Origin: Cognatishimia sp. WU-CL00825
GTDB lineage: Bacteria > Pseudomonadota > Alphaproteobacteria > Rhodobacterales > Rhodobacteraceae
Assembly: GCF_040364665.1 (NCBI RefSeq)
Contig: NZ_BAABWX010000003.1
Span: 1-64,000, forward strand
Direction: 5' to 3'
DNA length: 64,000 nucleotides
In this document: one piece after another, positions 34,235-43,217 of the stretch
How positions within the stretch are numbered: position 1 is the stretch's first letter
How the letters are laid out: every line of letters starts with the position of its first letter
Notes under the pieces: generated by a model
The model's input: the letters and a program-made list of their open reading frames with translations, nothing else
Database searches by the model: none
Told to the model about the DNA's origin: nothing
Position numbers and translations under genes: made by a program

Positions 34235-34935
34235 TGACGGCACCTTTGGTCACCATTCTGGATGACGAGCCAGAGATACGGCAAATCTTGTCAGATGCTT
34301 TGGAAGACGCTGGATTTCGCACCATGAGCTTTGGGCGCGCCACTGAATTTGAAGCGTCGTTGCGCAAATTCACCCCTGATGTGTGTCTGGTTGATCTGAG
34401 TTTGCCTGACAAAGACGGCCTGACCTTGGTACATCGGCTTGCGCTTGAGCAGGGTGCAGTGGTGATCATCATTTCTGGACGGGCCCAGGTGCAAGACCGG
34501 GTCACGGGCCTGGAACTTGGGGCCGACGATTATATCATCAAACCGTTTGACCCTGCCGAGGTCGTGGCCCGAGTGCGGGCGCGATTGCGGCAAGGAAAAC
34601 CTGCCGCGGTAAGCTCTAATACCGCGGAATTCAGTGGCTGGACCGCCTATTTTGATCGCTATGTTCTGGTTGACGAAGAGGCCGTTGAAACGCCGTTTAG
34701 CCATGCCGAGGGAGAGGTTTTGCGCCTGTTTCTTGACAGCCCAAACCGGTTGATCAGCCGCGCCCAAATGCAAGAGACCCTGGGGGGAGCCGCCGGGGAA
34801 AGCTTTGATCGAGCCATGGATGTGCGCATTTCGCGGCTGCGTACCAAATTGCGCGAAGACCCAAAAAACCCGCAGTTGATCAAGACCATTTACGGGGCTG
34901 GTTACATCTTTCTAGGGGAAGTGACCTGGATGTAG
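34234..34935 (+). CDS. OmpR-family response regulator
   Basis: A 233-residue regulator. The receiver has DDE at 10-12, Asp54 (CLVDLSLPD) and the Lys in YIIKPFDP; the C-terminal winged helix carries RLISRAQMQETLGG and the recognition region RAMDVRISRLRTKL...IKTIYGAGYIF. Its ATG overlaps the stop codon of the hybrid kinase. It probably controls the divergent ligase/ABC operon, but this is inferred from position only. Confidence 0.9.
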   Translation: MTAPLVTILDDEPEIRQILSDALEDAGFRTMSFGRATEFEASLRKFTPDVCLVDLSLPDKDGLTLVHRLALEQGAVVIIISGRAQVQDRVTGLELGADDYIIKPFDPAEVVARVRARLRQGKPAAVSSNTAEFSGWTAYFDRYVLVDEEAVETPFSHAEGEVLRLFLDSPNRLISRAQMQETLGGAAGESFDRAMDVRISRLRTKLREDPKNPQLIKTIYGAGYIFLGEVTWM

Positions 34936-35111
34936 CGGCAAAAAACTGCTCAACATACAGCGCCTCGAGCCAAAGAAAACACAATATCTGGAAAGTCGTG
35001 CCGAATTGGGCTATATTGGCCTTATCGGAGCTTAAGACTGATTTTCTCTTCCAAGAATGGAAACTCGGGCCGTCTGCCTCAGTAACGTACCGGGCTTAGT
35101 CACTCCCACTT

Positions 35112-35139
35112 CCCCCGCTGGACGCTTTATCCGCGGGGG
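35112..35139. terminator. hairpin at the convergent 3' ends of the regulator and LysR genes
   Basis: CCCCCGC (35112-35118) and GCGGGGG (35133-35139) form a 7-bp stem around a 14-nt loop that contains the LysR stop codon. On the plus strand it is followed by CTTTCTGTTTC. It may end plus-strand transcripts; the 175 bp before it (34936-35111) show no gene. Confidence 0.4.
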
Positions 35140-36023
35140 CTTTCTGTTTCTGAAAGCCTGAATAGCGCTTCTGTGGATTTGAAATGCGCAAACAAGATTT
35201 CACGGAATGCCGTGACACGCGCTGACCGCCAGATATCACGATGCGCAACGGCCCAGATATCAGGAAAGGGCAAGGGTGGCAGGAGCGGCAGTTGTACAAG
35301 GTCACTGTAACTGCGACCCAAAGATACAGGCAGGCATAGGACCCCCATACCTGCGCGCGCGGCTTCGATCATAGTGATCATATCGTCGGACCGCAGGCAC
35401 ACTTTGGCATTGCCCAAATCTGGCACAAAATCCTTGAACGCCGCTGGAATGCGTTCTGGCGCGATCCAAGAGACCTCGGCATTGCTGCCCTCGGCAATGA
35501 GATCCGCCCATTTTTGGGTGCCATAGGCCAAGCATTTTTGTGACGCAAGTCGGCGGCCCGTCAATGAGTCGCCCGGCTCGTTACTCACCCGAATGGCAAT
35601 GTCAGCTTCGCGGCGATTAAGATCTAAAAGCTGCGCATCCGCCCGAATGTGAAGCTCGACTTCGGGATACTTTTCAGTGAATTCCTGAAAGACAGGCAGC
35701 AGCATTTGCGAGCAAACAAGCTGTGGGGCTGTGACTGTTAGCGAGCCAGAAAGCGTTGGATCTTCGCTGACAAGACCGCGCATCAAATCCAGCTCTTCCA
35801 TTTCCATCGCTGAGGCTTTTTCGGCGACGCGTTCACCGGCGGCGGTGGCTTGGTAACCATCGGCTAGCCTGTCAAAGAGTTGCAAACCAAGGTCTTCTTC
35901 GGCGCGTTTAACGCGGCGCGCGACTGTTGTGTAAGAAACATCAAGCGCATCCGCAGCGGCCGCCAACGAGCCCCCGCGTACCAAATGCATCACGGTTTTT
36001 AGATCGTCCCAGTGAGCTGCCAT
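35127..36023 (-). CDS. LysR-family transcriptional regulator
   Basis: A 298-residue regulator with an N-terminal winged helix (DDLKTVMHLVRGGSLAAAADALDVSYTTVARRVKRAEEDLGLQLFDR) and a LysR substrate-binding domain (LTVTAPQLVCSQMLLPVF, ADIAIRVS). The ATG follows AGAGGA. No obvious target is adjacent: the divergent neighbour is the small WGR gene, 261 bp away, so an unlinked target is possible. Confidence 0.88.
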   Translation of the reverse strand: MAAHWDDLKTVMHLVRGGSLAAAADALDVSYTTVARRVKRAEEDLGLQLFDRLADGYQATAAGERVAEKASAMEMEELDLMRGLVSEDPTLSGSLTVTAPQLVCSQMLLPVFQEFTEKYPEVELHIRADAQLLDLNRREADIAIRVSNEPGDSLTGRRLASQKCLAYGTQKWADLIAEGSNAEVSWIAPERIPAAFKDFVPDLGNAKVCLRSDDMITMIEAARAGMGVLCLPVSLGRSYSDLVQLPLLPPLPFPDIWAVAHRDIWRSARVTAFREILFAHFKSTEALFRLSETESPRG

Positions 36024-36284
36024 TGTCTATCCTCTGCATTTTCGCATGTCGTGCCTGCAAAGGCGCGGGTTTGACTCGCTATCTATGCACTTACGCGTAG
36101 CCATCAAGGTAATTCCCCCCAGAATTATCCGATGCAGTAACCCCACTGACGTTTTCTGACAGGGCTGGGCAGCCATGTATCTCTTCGACCAAATTCAAGC
36201 ATTAACACCATGTTAATTTGTGGTTGAACGCTGATCTTCCACAGGATAGTTGCCTCCTCCCACATGGAACGCTAAACTCTACCT

Positions 36285-36533
36285 ATGGCTGTATGTCTCT
36301 TATATCGTCAACGTCGCGCTGCCCGGCCTCGGTATTATCGGGTCGAAATAAGCTATGACATGTTTGACCATGTATCGGTGTTTTGCGAATGGGGTGTGGC
36401 TGGTGGCGCAGGCATTGAGTTGAAAACCACGTTTTCCAACCTACGCGAGGCGTCAGAAGCAGCCGATAGGTTGCGCAAACGGGCCCAGCGCCGTGGGTAT
36501 TTAAGGCTGGATCGCGCTTTGGCAGTGGCCTAA
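36285..36533 (+). CDS. WGR-domain small protein
   Basis: An 82-residue protein made almost wholly of a WGR-type domain (YYRVEISYDMFDHVSVFCEWGVAGG...NLREASEAADRLRKRAQRRGYLR). WGR domains occur in PARPs and MolR-like proteins and contact nucleic acid. Stand-alone versions of this size are common in Rhodobacterales with no known role. The ribosome-binding site is weak. The 261 bp upstream (36024-36284) show no gene. Confidence 0.75.
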   Translation: MAVCLLYRQRRAARPRYYRVEISYDMFDHVSVFCEWGVAGGAGIELKTTFSNLREASEAADRLRKRAQRRGYLRLDRALAVA

Positions 36534-36583
36534 GCCCCAATCACAAACCTTGCAACCAGAGGCCCCGACGGAGCCTCCGGCGG

Positions 36584-36605
36584 GAGTATTTTGAGAAATG
36601 TGAAG
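36584..36605 (+). repeat. 3' intergenic repeat, type 2 (copy 2)
   Basis: Reads GAGTATTT-TGA-GAAA-TG-TGAAG on the plus strand. It lies 50 bp downstream of the WGR gene in its sense direction, right after an imperfect GC-rich stem at 36565-36583 (CCGACGGAG against CTCCGGCGG). A dyad GCGCAA/TTGCGC (36609-36628) follows and touches the fdhA stop codon. Confidence 0.7.
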
Positions 36606-36627
36606 CCCGCGCAATGTGAATCTTGCG

Positions 36628-39402
36628 CTAGGCGTTGGCGATCTGATTTTCGACCTTTTCAACGCGCACGGCGGCGAATTTGAATTCTGGAATTTTACCA
36701 TAAGGGTCGATGGCCGGGTTGGTCAGAACATTTGCCGCGGCTTCGACATAAGCAAAGGGTACAAAAACCATATCCTCGGCCACCGCGCGGTCTGCGCGCG
36801 CCATAATCTCGATGGTGCCGCGGCGTGTTGACAGGCGCAGCATCTCGCCCGGTTGAACACCCATTCGGCGCAGTGTTTTGGGGTGCAACGAACAATTGGC
36901 TTCCGGCTCAACCGCATCCAAAACCAGCGAACGGCGAGTCATCGACCCAGTGTGCCAATGTTCAAGCTGCCGCCCGGTGGTCAGAACCATCGGATATTCG
37001 GCGTCTGGGGCCTCGTCTGGGGCAATTACGCTGGCTGGGGTAAAGCGCGCCCGACCCTCCGAGCGTGGGAAACCATCGCCAAATACAATCGCCTGACCGG
37101 GATCAGTTGGCGACAACGACGGGTAGGTTACGGTTTCTGTTTCCAGTCGCTCCCAGGTGATATTGTTGAGGCTGTTCATGTTCAGCTTCATTTCGGCAAA
37201 GACCTCTGAAACCTCTTTGTAGTCCCATGGCAGGCCTATGCGCTGTGCCAGCTCGACGGTGATTTTCCAGTCTTCGCGGGCGTCGCCTGGCGGGGTCACG
37301 GCCGGGCGCACGCGCTGAACCTGACGGTTGGTGTTGCTGACAGTGCCGTTTTTCTCGTAAAGCGCAGAAGCCGGCAGGATGATATCCGCATAATTGGCGG
37401 TTTCGGTCAGAAAGATATCCTGAACGATCAACATCTCGAGTTTGGCAAACGCGTCGCGCGCGTGTTCGACATCGGGGTCAGACATTGCCGGGTTTTCACC
37501 CTGAATATACATGCCTTTGATATTTCCAGCATAGACTTGATCAACAATTTCGGTGACAGTCAGACCTTTTTCATTGCTGAAATCGCCACCACCCCAAACA
37601 TCGGTAAAGGATTTGCGCACGTCGTCGCTGGTCACCGTTTGGTAATCGGGAAGGAACATCGGCACAAGACCCGCATCCGAGGCCCCCTGAACGTTGTTTT
37701 GTCCACGCAGCGGGTGCAGGCCTGCCCCCGGTTTGCCGACATTTCCGGTCATCAGCGCCAGTGAAATCAGGCAGCGAGAATTGTCGGTGCCGTGGATATG
37801 CTGGCTGACGCCCATGCCCCAAAAGATTAGCCCCGCTTTTGCCTTGGCAAATGTACGTGCCACGCGACGGATTTGATCGGGGGAAACCCCACAAATTTCG
37901 CTCATGGCCTCGGGCGTGAACCCCGCTAGGTGGGCTTTTTCGGCCTCCCAGTTTTCTGTCCAGCGGTCGATGTATTGGCTGTCGTAGAGCTTTTCCTCGA
38001 CAATCACATTCATAATCGCGTTCAGCATCGACACATCGGCGCCGGGGCGGAATTGCACCATTTCATCTGCAAAGCGACGCAGGCCAACGCCGCGCGGATC
38101 CATCACAATAAGCTTGCCACCGCGTTTGGTGAACTGTTTGAAATAGGTTGCGGCAACCGGGTGGTTTTCAATTGGGTTTGCCCCAATGACAATCGCCACA
38201 TCCGCATTTTCGATTTCGTTGAAAGTTGCGGTCACAGCACCAGAGCCAACGTTTTCGATCAACGCGGTTACGGATGAGGCGTGGCACAGCCTTGTGCAGT
38301 GATCAACGTTGTTGTGTTTAAAGCCCTGACGGATGAATTTTTGGAACAAATAGGCTTCTTCGTTGGTGCATTTCGCCGAGCCAAATCCCGCGACATTCTT
38401 GGGGTTTTCGTCGCGCAGTTTCATCAGACCGTTGGCGGCCAAGTTCAATGCTTCGTCCCAAGTGGCTTCGCGGAAATGCGTGGCCAAATTACCTGGATCG
38501 ACATTCAACCCCTTGGCAGGTGCATCGTCGCGGCGGATCAGTGGTTTCGTCAACCGGTGCGGATGGTGGATATAGTCAAACCCAAACCGGCCTTTGACAC
38601 ATAGGCGGCCTTCGTTTGCTGGGCCGTTGACGCCTTCGACATATTTGACTTTGCCGTCTTTGACTTTGAGTGAGACCTTGCAGCCGACGCCACAAAACGG
38701 GCACACGCTTTCGGTTTCGCTGTCAAAATCAGCGCTGTCGCCAACTTGATTTTCATCCACCACGGTTGCGGGCAGCAGGGCCCCGGTTGGGCAGGCTTGC
38801 ACACATTCGCCACAGGCCACGCAGGATGAGGTGCCCATAGGATCGGCGATATCAAAAGTTGGATAGGCATCGTGGCCGCGGCCCGCCATGCCAATCACGT
38901 CGTTGACCTGCACTTCGCGACACGCGCGTACGCAGAGACCACAGGAAATACAGGCATCCAAATTGACACTCATGGCAACATGTGACGCGTCCAACAAAGG
39001 AATGCGGCCATCTTCGAGTTTTGGAAAGCGGCTTTCGCTGACCCCGTTCAAATCAGCCATATCCCAGAGGTGGCTGGATTTGTCGTGGCTTTGGTCCCGC
39101 TCTGGCTGATCCGCCAGTAGCATCTCGACCACCATCTTGCGCGCAGACTCAGCGCGTGCGGTGTTGGTATGTACAACCATGCCGTCTTGGGGTTCACGAA
39201 TACAAGAAGCCGCCAGGGTCCGCTCGCCTTCAATCTCGACCATGCAGGCGCGGCAATTGCCATCAGGGCGGTAGCCTGGGGCTGGCTTATGACACAGATG
39301 CGGGATCACCAACCCTCTGCCATGTGCAACTTCCCAAATGGTCAGCCCTTTTTCAGCGGTAACTTCTTTGCCGTCCAAGACAAAAGTGATGGGGTCAGAC
39401 AT
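36628..39402 (-). CDS. molybdenum-dependent formate dehydrogenase alpha subunit (FdsA/FdhF-like)
   Basis: A 924-residue oxidoreductase. In order it has an N-terminal 2Fe-2S domain (C37, C50, C53, C67), two 4Fe-4S ferredoxin motifs (CISCGLCVRAC near 151; CVACGECVQAC near 194), the molybdopterin-domain 4Fe-4S cluster (CPFCGVGC near 234) and HCTRLCHASS, where Cys373 holds the position of Sec/Cys at the molybdenum. No cysteine lies between 67 and 151, so the NuoG-type His/Cys cluster is absent. Beta, gamma, FdsD and FdhD genes are not adjacent. It oxidises formate to CO2. Confidence 0.9.
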   Translation of the reverse strand: MSDPITFVLDGKEVTAEKGLTIWEVAHGRGLVIPHLCHKPAPGYRPDGNCRACMVEIEGERTLAASCIREPQDGMVVHTNTARAESARKMVVEMLLADQPERDQSHDKSSHLWDMADLNGVSESRFPKLEDGRIPLLDASHVAMSVNLDACISCGLCVRACREVQVNDVIGMAGRGHDAYPTFDIADPMGTSSCVACGECVQACPTGALLPATVVDENQVGDSADFDSETESVCPFCGVGCKVSLKVKDGKVKYVEGVNGPANEGRLCVKGRFGFDYIHHPHRLTKPLIRRDDAPAKGLNVDPGNLATHFREATWDEALNLAANGLMKLRDENPKNVAGFGSAKCTNEEAYLFQKFIRQGFKHNNVDHCTRLCHASSVTALIENVGSGAVTATFNEIENADVAIVIGANPIENHPVAATYFKQFTKRGGKLIVMDPRGVGLRRFADEMVQFRPGADVSMLNAIMNVIVEEKLYDSQYIDRWTENWEAEKAHLAGFTPEAMSEICGVSPDQIRRVARTFAKAKAGLIFWGMGVSQHIHGTDNSRCLISLALMTGNVGKPGAGLHPLRGQNNVQGASDAGLVPMFLPDYQTVTSDDVRKSFTDVWGGGDFSNEKGLTVTEIVDQVYAGNIKGMYIQGENPAMSDPDVEHARDAFAKLEMLIVQDIFLTETANYADIILPASALYEKNGTVSNTNRQVQRVRPAVTPPGDAREDWKITVELAQRIGLPWDYKEVSEVFAEMKLNMNSLNNITWERLETETVTYPSLSPTDPGQAIVFGDGFPRSEGRARFTPASVIAPDEAPDAEYPMVLTTGRQLEHWHTGSMTRRSLVLDAVEPEANCSLHPKTLRRMGVQPGEMLRLSTRRGTIEIMARADRAVAEDMVFVPFAYVEAAANVLTNPAIDPYGKIPEFKFAAVRVEKVENQIANA

Positions 39403-39604
39403 GCTGCGTCTCCTTGGTTGCGGCCAGCTTACCTTAAGATATCAAGGTGCCAAGGCGGCTTTCGCGACGAACAAACGTAAGTTTGCGCCATCCGCTGCGC
39501 TTGAGCGCAAAAATTTCCTTTTGGCAGCAAAGGTCAAGTTAGAGCTTCGCCCCTTTTCAAATCAAGGCGCACACCCTAGGCAGGTGGCAACAAGAGGGGC
39601 AGAT

Positions 39605-40264
39605 ATGTCAAATATGACCTTGATACGCCACGGGCAGGCCAATTCCTCGGCGCAGGATGAGGCCAGCTATGACAAATTGTCAGAGCTTGGGCATCAGCAA
39701 GCACGGTGGCTGGGGGCGCACTTACGTCAGTCTGGCGAAAGCTATCAGCGGGTGTATTGCGGCACGATGCAGCGACACCAAGAGACCGCCGAAAGCATGG
39801 GGGCCGCGGCCCATTGCGAGATTCAAACTGACGCGCGCTTGAATGAATTTCCGTATTTTTCACTGGCCCAAGCCATGCAGCGGCAATTCAACCATCCGAT
39901 GCCAACAAACCGGGAAGGTTTTGCCGCAAGCATACCCAAGGTATTGGCGGCCTGGGAAGCCGGCGAGTTGGAGAATATCCCAGAGCGCCATGATGCCTTT
40001 AGCCAACGCGTGCGTTCTGTCATTGATGAGATTGCAGCCGGTCAGGGCCCGGCGTTGGTTGTCAGTTCTGGCGGGTTGATCAGTACGGTCCTGCGCCACA
40101 GTCTGGATTTGACCGTGCAGGGCTGGGCCGGCATGTGTCTTGCGATCATGAACACATCGGTGCATCGGTGGCACCGGGTGTTGGACCGCCCGCTTTTGAC
40201 CCAGTTCAACGCCATCCCGCATCTGGAAACCCCAGACCGGCATTATGCGCAGACACATTTATAA
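39605..40264 (+). CDS. histidine phosphatase (phosphoglycerate-mutase-like) family protein
   Basis: A 219-residue protein. The catalytic RHG motif is right at the start (MSNMTLIRHGQANS), with the second conserved Arg and the acid in YCGTMQRHQETAE and the late His region in VVSSGGLISTVLRHSL. It is likely a phosphatase; true cofactor-dependent mutases are longer. The ATG at 39605 follows AGAGGGG. The gap to the divergent formate dehydrogenase gene is 202 bp and shows no other gene. Confidence 0.82.
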   Translation: MSNMTLIRHGQANSSAQDEASYDKLSELGHQQARWLGAHLRQSGESYQRVYCGTMQRHQETAESMGAAAHCEIQTDARLNEFPYFSLAQAMQRQFNHPMPTNREGFAASIPKVLAAWEAGELENIPERHDAFSQRVRSVIDEIAAGQGPALVVSSGGLISTVLRHSLDLTVQGWAGMCLAIMNTSVHRWHRVLDRPLLTQFNAIPHLETPDRHYAQTHL

Positions 40265-40335
40265 GGCGATTTGCAACACGATAAGTGAGGGGCGATGCCC
40301 CTCGCGCTGCAACTGCAATTTCAGCGCTCACCCCT

Positions 40336-40356
40336 GGGTATTTATTTCAAGAACAA
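40336..40356 (+). repeat. 3' intergenic repeat, type 1 (copy 1)
   Basis: Reads GGGTATTT-ATT-TCAAGAACAA. It lies 70 bp downstream of the histidine phosphatase gene in its sense direction, after the hairpin GAGGGGC/GCCCCTC (40288-40304), and abuts the 3' end of the convergent zinc-finger gene. Other copies are at 43655, 43823 and 54459. Confidence 0.75.
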
Positions 40357-40360
40357 ATGC

Positions 40361-40549
40361 TTATTCGGCAGCGGCTTTTTCGACGTAATCTTTGTGAATG
40401 AATTTGCAGTCACAATAGCCACATTCAACGACCCCGGTGTCATGTGGCAGGCTAAGCCAGACGCGAGGATGCCCCAATGCGCCTTCTCCGCCGTCACAGG
40501 CAACGCGAAAACTGTCTACGATTTTGGTTTCTGGCGCGTCGATTGTCAT
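40361..40549 (-). CDS. zinc-finger domain protein (zf-CHCC, NDUFS6-like)
   Basis: A 62-residue protein with the NDUFS6/zf-CHCC signature: [20 protein letters not shown] then [14 protein letters not shown], supplying three cysteines and a histidine for one zinc ion. The mitochondrial relative is an accessory subunit of respiratory complex I, and alphaproteobacterial versions are thought to act in complex I assembly. No complex I gene is nearby. The downstream gene is convergent. Confidence 0.85.
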   Translation of the reverse strand: MTIDAPETKIVDSFRVACDGGEGALGHPRVWLSLPHDTGVVECGYCDCKFIHKDYVEKAAAE

Positions 40550-40671
40550 GTGGCACAGTCCTTTTGGGCGGTCGGGTGGGTGTCAAATCTGCCGAGCAAT
40601 ATGAGTGATCTAGAAGATGGGGGCAAGACCTGCAATGCGGCAATGCGTGCTGCAGGTTTCGTCTGGGCTGT

Positions 40672-42249
40672 CTAATCGGAAAAAAGGTGGGGGGTTGTGG
40701 CGATTGCAAGCGCTTTGTCTTCGGGGATGGAGAGGAAAGACGCAATTGGTTGGAGAAAATCACCAATCTCGTCAACCTCGCGAATGCGGCCGTAGTTTTC
40801 AAAATTTGCATCCCGAATCGCGTCGCTTTCGTCATCAATGTCGCGCAAAATAGTGGGCAGGATTCGATTAAACGTATCTTGTGGCGTCTGTTCACCCGCA
40901 AGGCCGATACGGCTGGCATGCCCCTTTAGATAGCTGTCAGAATAGCTGCATTGAATTTCCATCGCCCGGGTGGTTGAGCGATCACTGTAAAAATCGTGCA
41001 AAAGATCTAGCGAGCCCGGATCCATGCAAATGATCATACGATTGGTCTGGAAATAATCAAACAACATACGGATCAATGCCCGCCGGTGGCGCGTGCGTTT
41101 TTCGATGGTGGCCTGAATGCCCCCCAGATCCGGCAGATCGGTGTCTTCTTCTTGGAATAGGTAATCGATGGCCGGGATGTTGGTTTCTTGTTTGATCTTG
41201 CCCAGCAGCCGTTTGGCCACATGCCATTTCTTACACACAAGAATCATCAGCTCGCGATCACGCCCAAGCGTGGCCTCGGTTTCCCAAAAGCGATTGGCAA
41301 AGCGCCGCCCTACCCGGCCGCGTTCGGTGACGAATTTAAACAGGCTCGGCCCTTCGCCCGAGATTTTAAACTCAATGCCCGAGGCCGCATAAAGCTTGCC
41401 CAGCCGTTCTTTCAGCTCGACCGCATCTGGGCTGATTTTGCGGGCAAAGAGGTAATCTTGGTTCAAGAGCAAGTCATAGTGATCATTATAGAACACCAAA
41501 GGCATGCCGTAGTCGGTGAACATCAGAAACGTCAGGCTGCGGGAATTGATTTCATCGGCGGGAATCAGATGACGCACGAGCGTTTGGAAAAAAGTTTCAT
41601 CCGGAATCCAAGTGGTGCGGAAAAATCGCATGACATCTTTGCGCTTTTGAATGAATTCCATCACCGCTTCGACCGTAGGCCGACGCAAACACCACCATTG
41701 GCTGCCAATTTGCACCTGAAGGTCACTGGGTATTTTCCGGGTCAGGCCCAGGCGCTTTTGCAGCGTAAAAGCATGATAAAAGAGACGTTTCTGTTCGCGT
41801 TCGTTAAAGAAATGCCGATAAATCAGCCGTTCTTTTTTCATGCCGGTTTTGATCCAATTGCTTTCAAAAAAGTCAAAGCTTTCGATAAAGTCGCAATCGT
41901 GGTCATCCACAAAATTGTGCACGTATTCAGAGGTTTTGATCGCCATGCAGTCGCCTGACAACATGTAAAAATGTGTGGCTTTTGGGAAATCACGCAGCGC
42001 TGCAGAAATCGCATGTAGCGTGGCCTGAACCAAAGACCATTCCCCCCAACCACATTTGATGCGCCGATCTGCAAAGGTCACATTGGGGTTATCCGCAAGC
42101 GCCGCTTGAATCTCTTGGAAATCTTGTGGGTCAGCGCTGGCATCAAAGTGGATGGCCATGCAGTCGCCCTTGGCCGTCAATTGCTGCGCCTGTTGAACAA
42201 TCGCCACCGGGTCTTTGTGACACAAAAGAATGTATGCGATCTTTGCCAT
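40672..42249 (-). CDS. GT14-type beta-1,6-N-acetylglucosaminyltransferase with C-terminal DUF5928
   Basis: A 525-residue protein. Residues 1-260 show the core-2/I-branching (GT14) fold: IAYILLCHKDP, YMLSGDCMAIKTSEYVHNF, GSQWWCLRRPTVEAVMEFI and WIPDETFFQTLV. The C-terminal half (about 290-525) matches DUF5928, found almost only in Rhodobacterales. It should transfer a sugar from a UDP donor to a surface glycan or a protein. It diverges from a sulfotransferase gene, so the product may be a sulfated glycan (inference). No membrane segment is seen. Confidence 0.85.
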   Translation of the reverse strand: MAKIAYILLCHKDPVAIVQQAQQLTAKGDCMAIHFDASADPQDFQEIQAALADNPNVTFADRRIKCGWGEWSLVQATLHAISAALRDFPKATHFYMLSGDCMAIKTSEYVHNFVDDHDCDFIESFDFFESNWIKTGMKKERLIYRHFFNEREQKRLFYHAFTLQKRLGLTRKIPSDLQVQIGSQWWCLRRPTVEAVMEFIQKRKDVMRFFRTTWIPDETFFQTLVRHLIPADEINSRSLTFLMFTDYGMPLVFYNDHYDLLLNQDYLFARKISPDAVELKERLGKLYAASGIEFKISGEGPSLFKFVTERGRVGRRFANRFWETEATLGRDRELMILVCKKWHVAKRLLGKIKQETNIPAIDYLFQEEDTDLPDLGGIQATIEKRTRHRRALIRMLFDYFQTNRMIICMDPGSLDLLHDFYSDRSTTRAMEIQCSYSDSYLKGHASRIGLAGEQTPQDTFNRILPTILRDIDDESDAIRDANFENYGRIREVDEIGDFLQPIASFLSIPEDKALAIATTPHLFSD

Positions 42250-42397
42250 ACTGGAAACTGTAACCCTGTGTTAACCCGATTGTTTACTTGATAAAGGTGA
42301 AGACAGATTGAATAAACAGCGAAATTTTGGTTTTTTAATTCCAATACAAAAGTGTGGCTTGAAGAATTTAAGCTGCCAATAACCGGAGGCATTGAAT

Positions 42398-43216
42398 ATG
42401 GGATTCCCGGGCACCTGGATGACAGAAAGTCAGAGTGTTGTGTACCGCGTTGTTCCAAAATGCGCGTGTTCCACCATTGGTCAGATCATGTATTACACTG
42501 ATCATGGCGCGTATTTTGACGGTGACATCCATGATGCAAAGACAGGGTTGCACAAATGGGCGCATGAGGACAGCAAAGAGCCTATCCGCAAGGTCGTACA
42601 GGATCACAGCAGCTATGCTTTTACCTGCGTGCGCAATCCATACACCCGCATCTTAAGTTCTTACTTTGACAAGATCTGTGGCATTCAACGCAATGGTCGA
42701 CGCTATCGCGGAAATCTGGTGCCGATGCTGGTGCAAAAGTACGGCATTGATGTTGGCGGCGATGATGGGCAGGCAGAGTTTGACCAAATCAAAAGTTTCC
42801 GGCGGTTCTTGCTGTTTGCGCGGGACACCATCCGTTGGCGGCGGCCGATGGACCCGGACATTCACTGGTCCGCCAGTTCGGGACATGTGTCCACCTATAT
42901 TGTGAATGGTGGCCGTTATGATCAAATCATATGGACAGAAAAATTTGATGACGGCATGCGAACTGTTTTGGATCAAATAGAGGTCGCGCATCCGATTACC
43001 TTGGCGGATGTGCCACGCTTTAATGAATCCGAAGGTCACGGGCCCAAACGGGCGCATCCGATCGAAGACTATTTTGACGATCTGTCAATGCACTTGGTCT
43101 ATGAAATGTACAAACGAGATTTTGATCTATTCAAATATGACGCCGGTGATCCGTCAAATAAGCTGCCAATCGGAGACATTGATCTGGATGAGGTGCATGC
43201 CAAATTAGGGGACTAA
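42398..43216 (+). CDS. sulfotransferase family 2 protein
   Basis: A 272-residue carbohydrate-sulfotransferase-like protein. The 5'-phosphosulfate loop of PAPS binding is seen as VVPKCACSTIGQIM near residue 18 and the 3'-phosphate loop as TCVRNPYTRILSSYFDK near 75. No signal peptide or membrane anchor, unlike the animal Golgi enzymes. The ATG at 42398 has GGAGG 8 nt upstream. It diverges from the GT14 gene through a 148-bp AT-rich region and is followed 1 bp later by a DUF3052 gene. Confidence 0.85.
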   Translation: MGFPGTWMTESQSVVYRVVPKCACSTIGQIMYYTDHGAYFDGDIHDAKTGLHKWAHEDSKEPIRKVVQDHSSYAFTCVRNPYTRILSSYFDKICGIQRNGRRYRGNLVPMLVQKYGIDVGGDDGQAEFDQIKSFRRFLLFARDTIRWRRPMDPDIHWSASSGHVSTYIVNGGRYDQIIWTEKFDDGMRTVLDQIEVAHPITLADVPRFNESEGHGPKRAHPIEDYFDDLSMHLVYEMYKRDFDLFKYDAGDPSNKLPIGDIDLDEVHAKLGD

Positions 43217-43217
43217 A

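Noticed and set aside
34936..35111. Possible small RNA between the OmpR-type regulator and the LysR gene
   Set aside because: There is a hairpin at the end, but no convincing promoter or internal structure, so the stretch is more likely the 3' UTR of the regulator gene.
41188..41958. Open frame of 256 codons on the plus strand inside the GT14 gene
   Set aside because: Antisense to a gene with clear GT14 motifs; no ribosome-binding site and no family resemblance.
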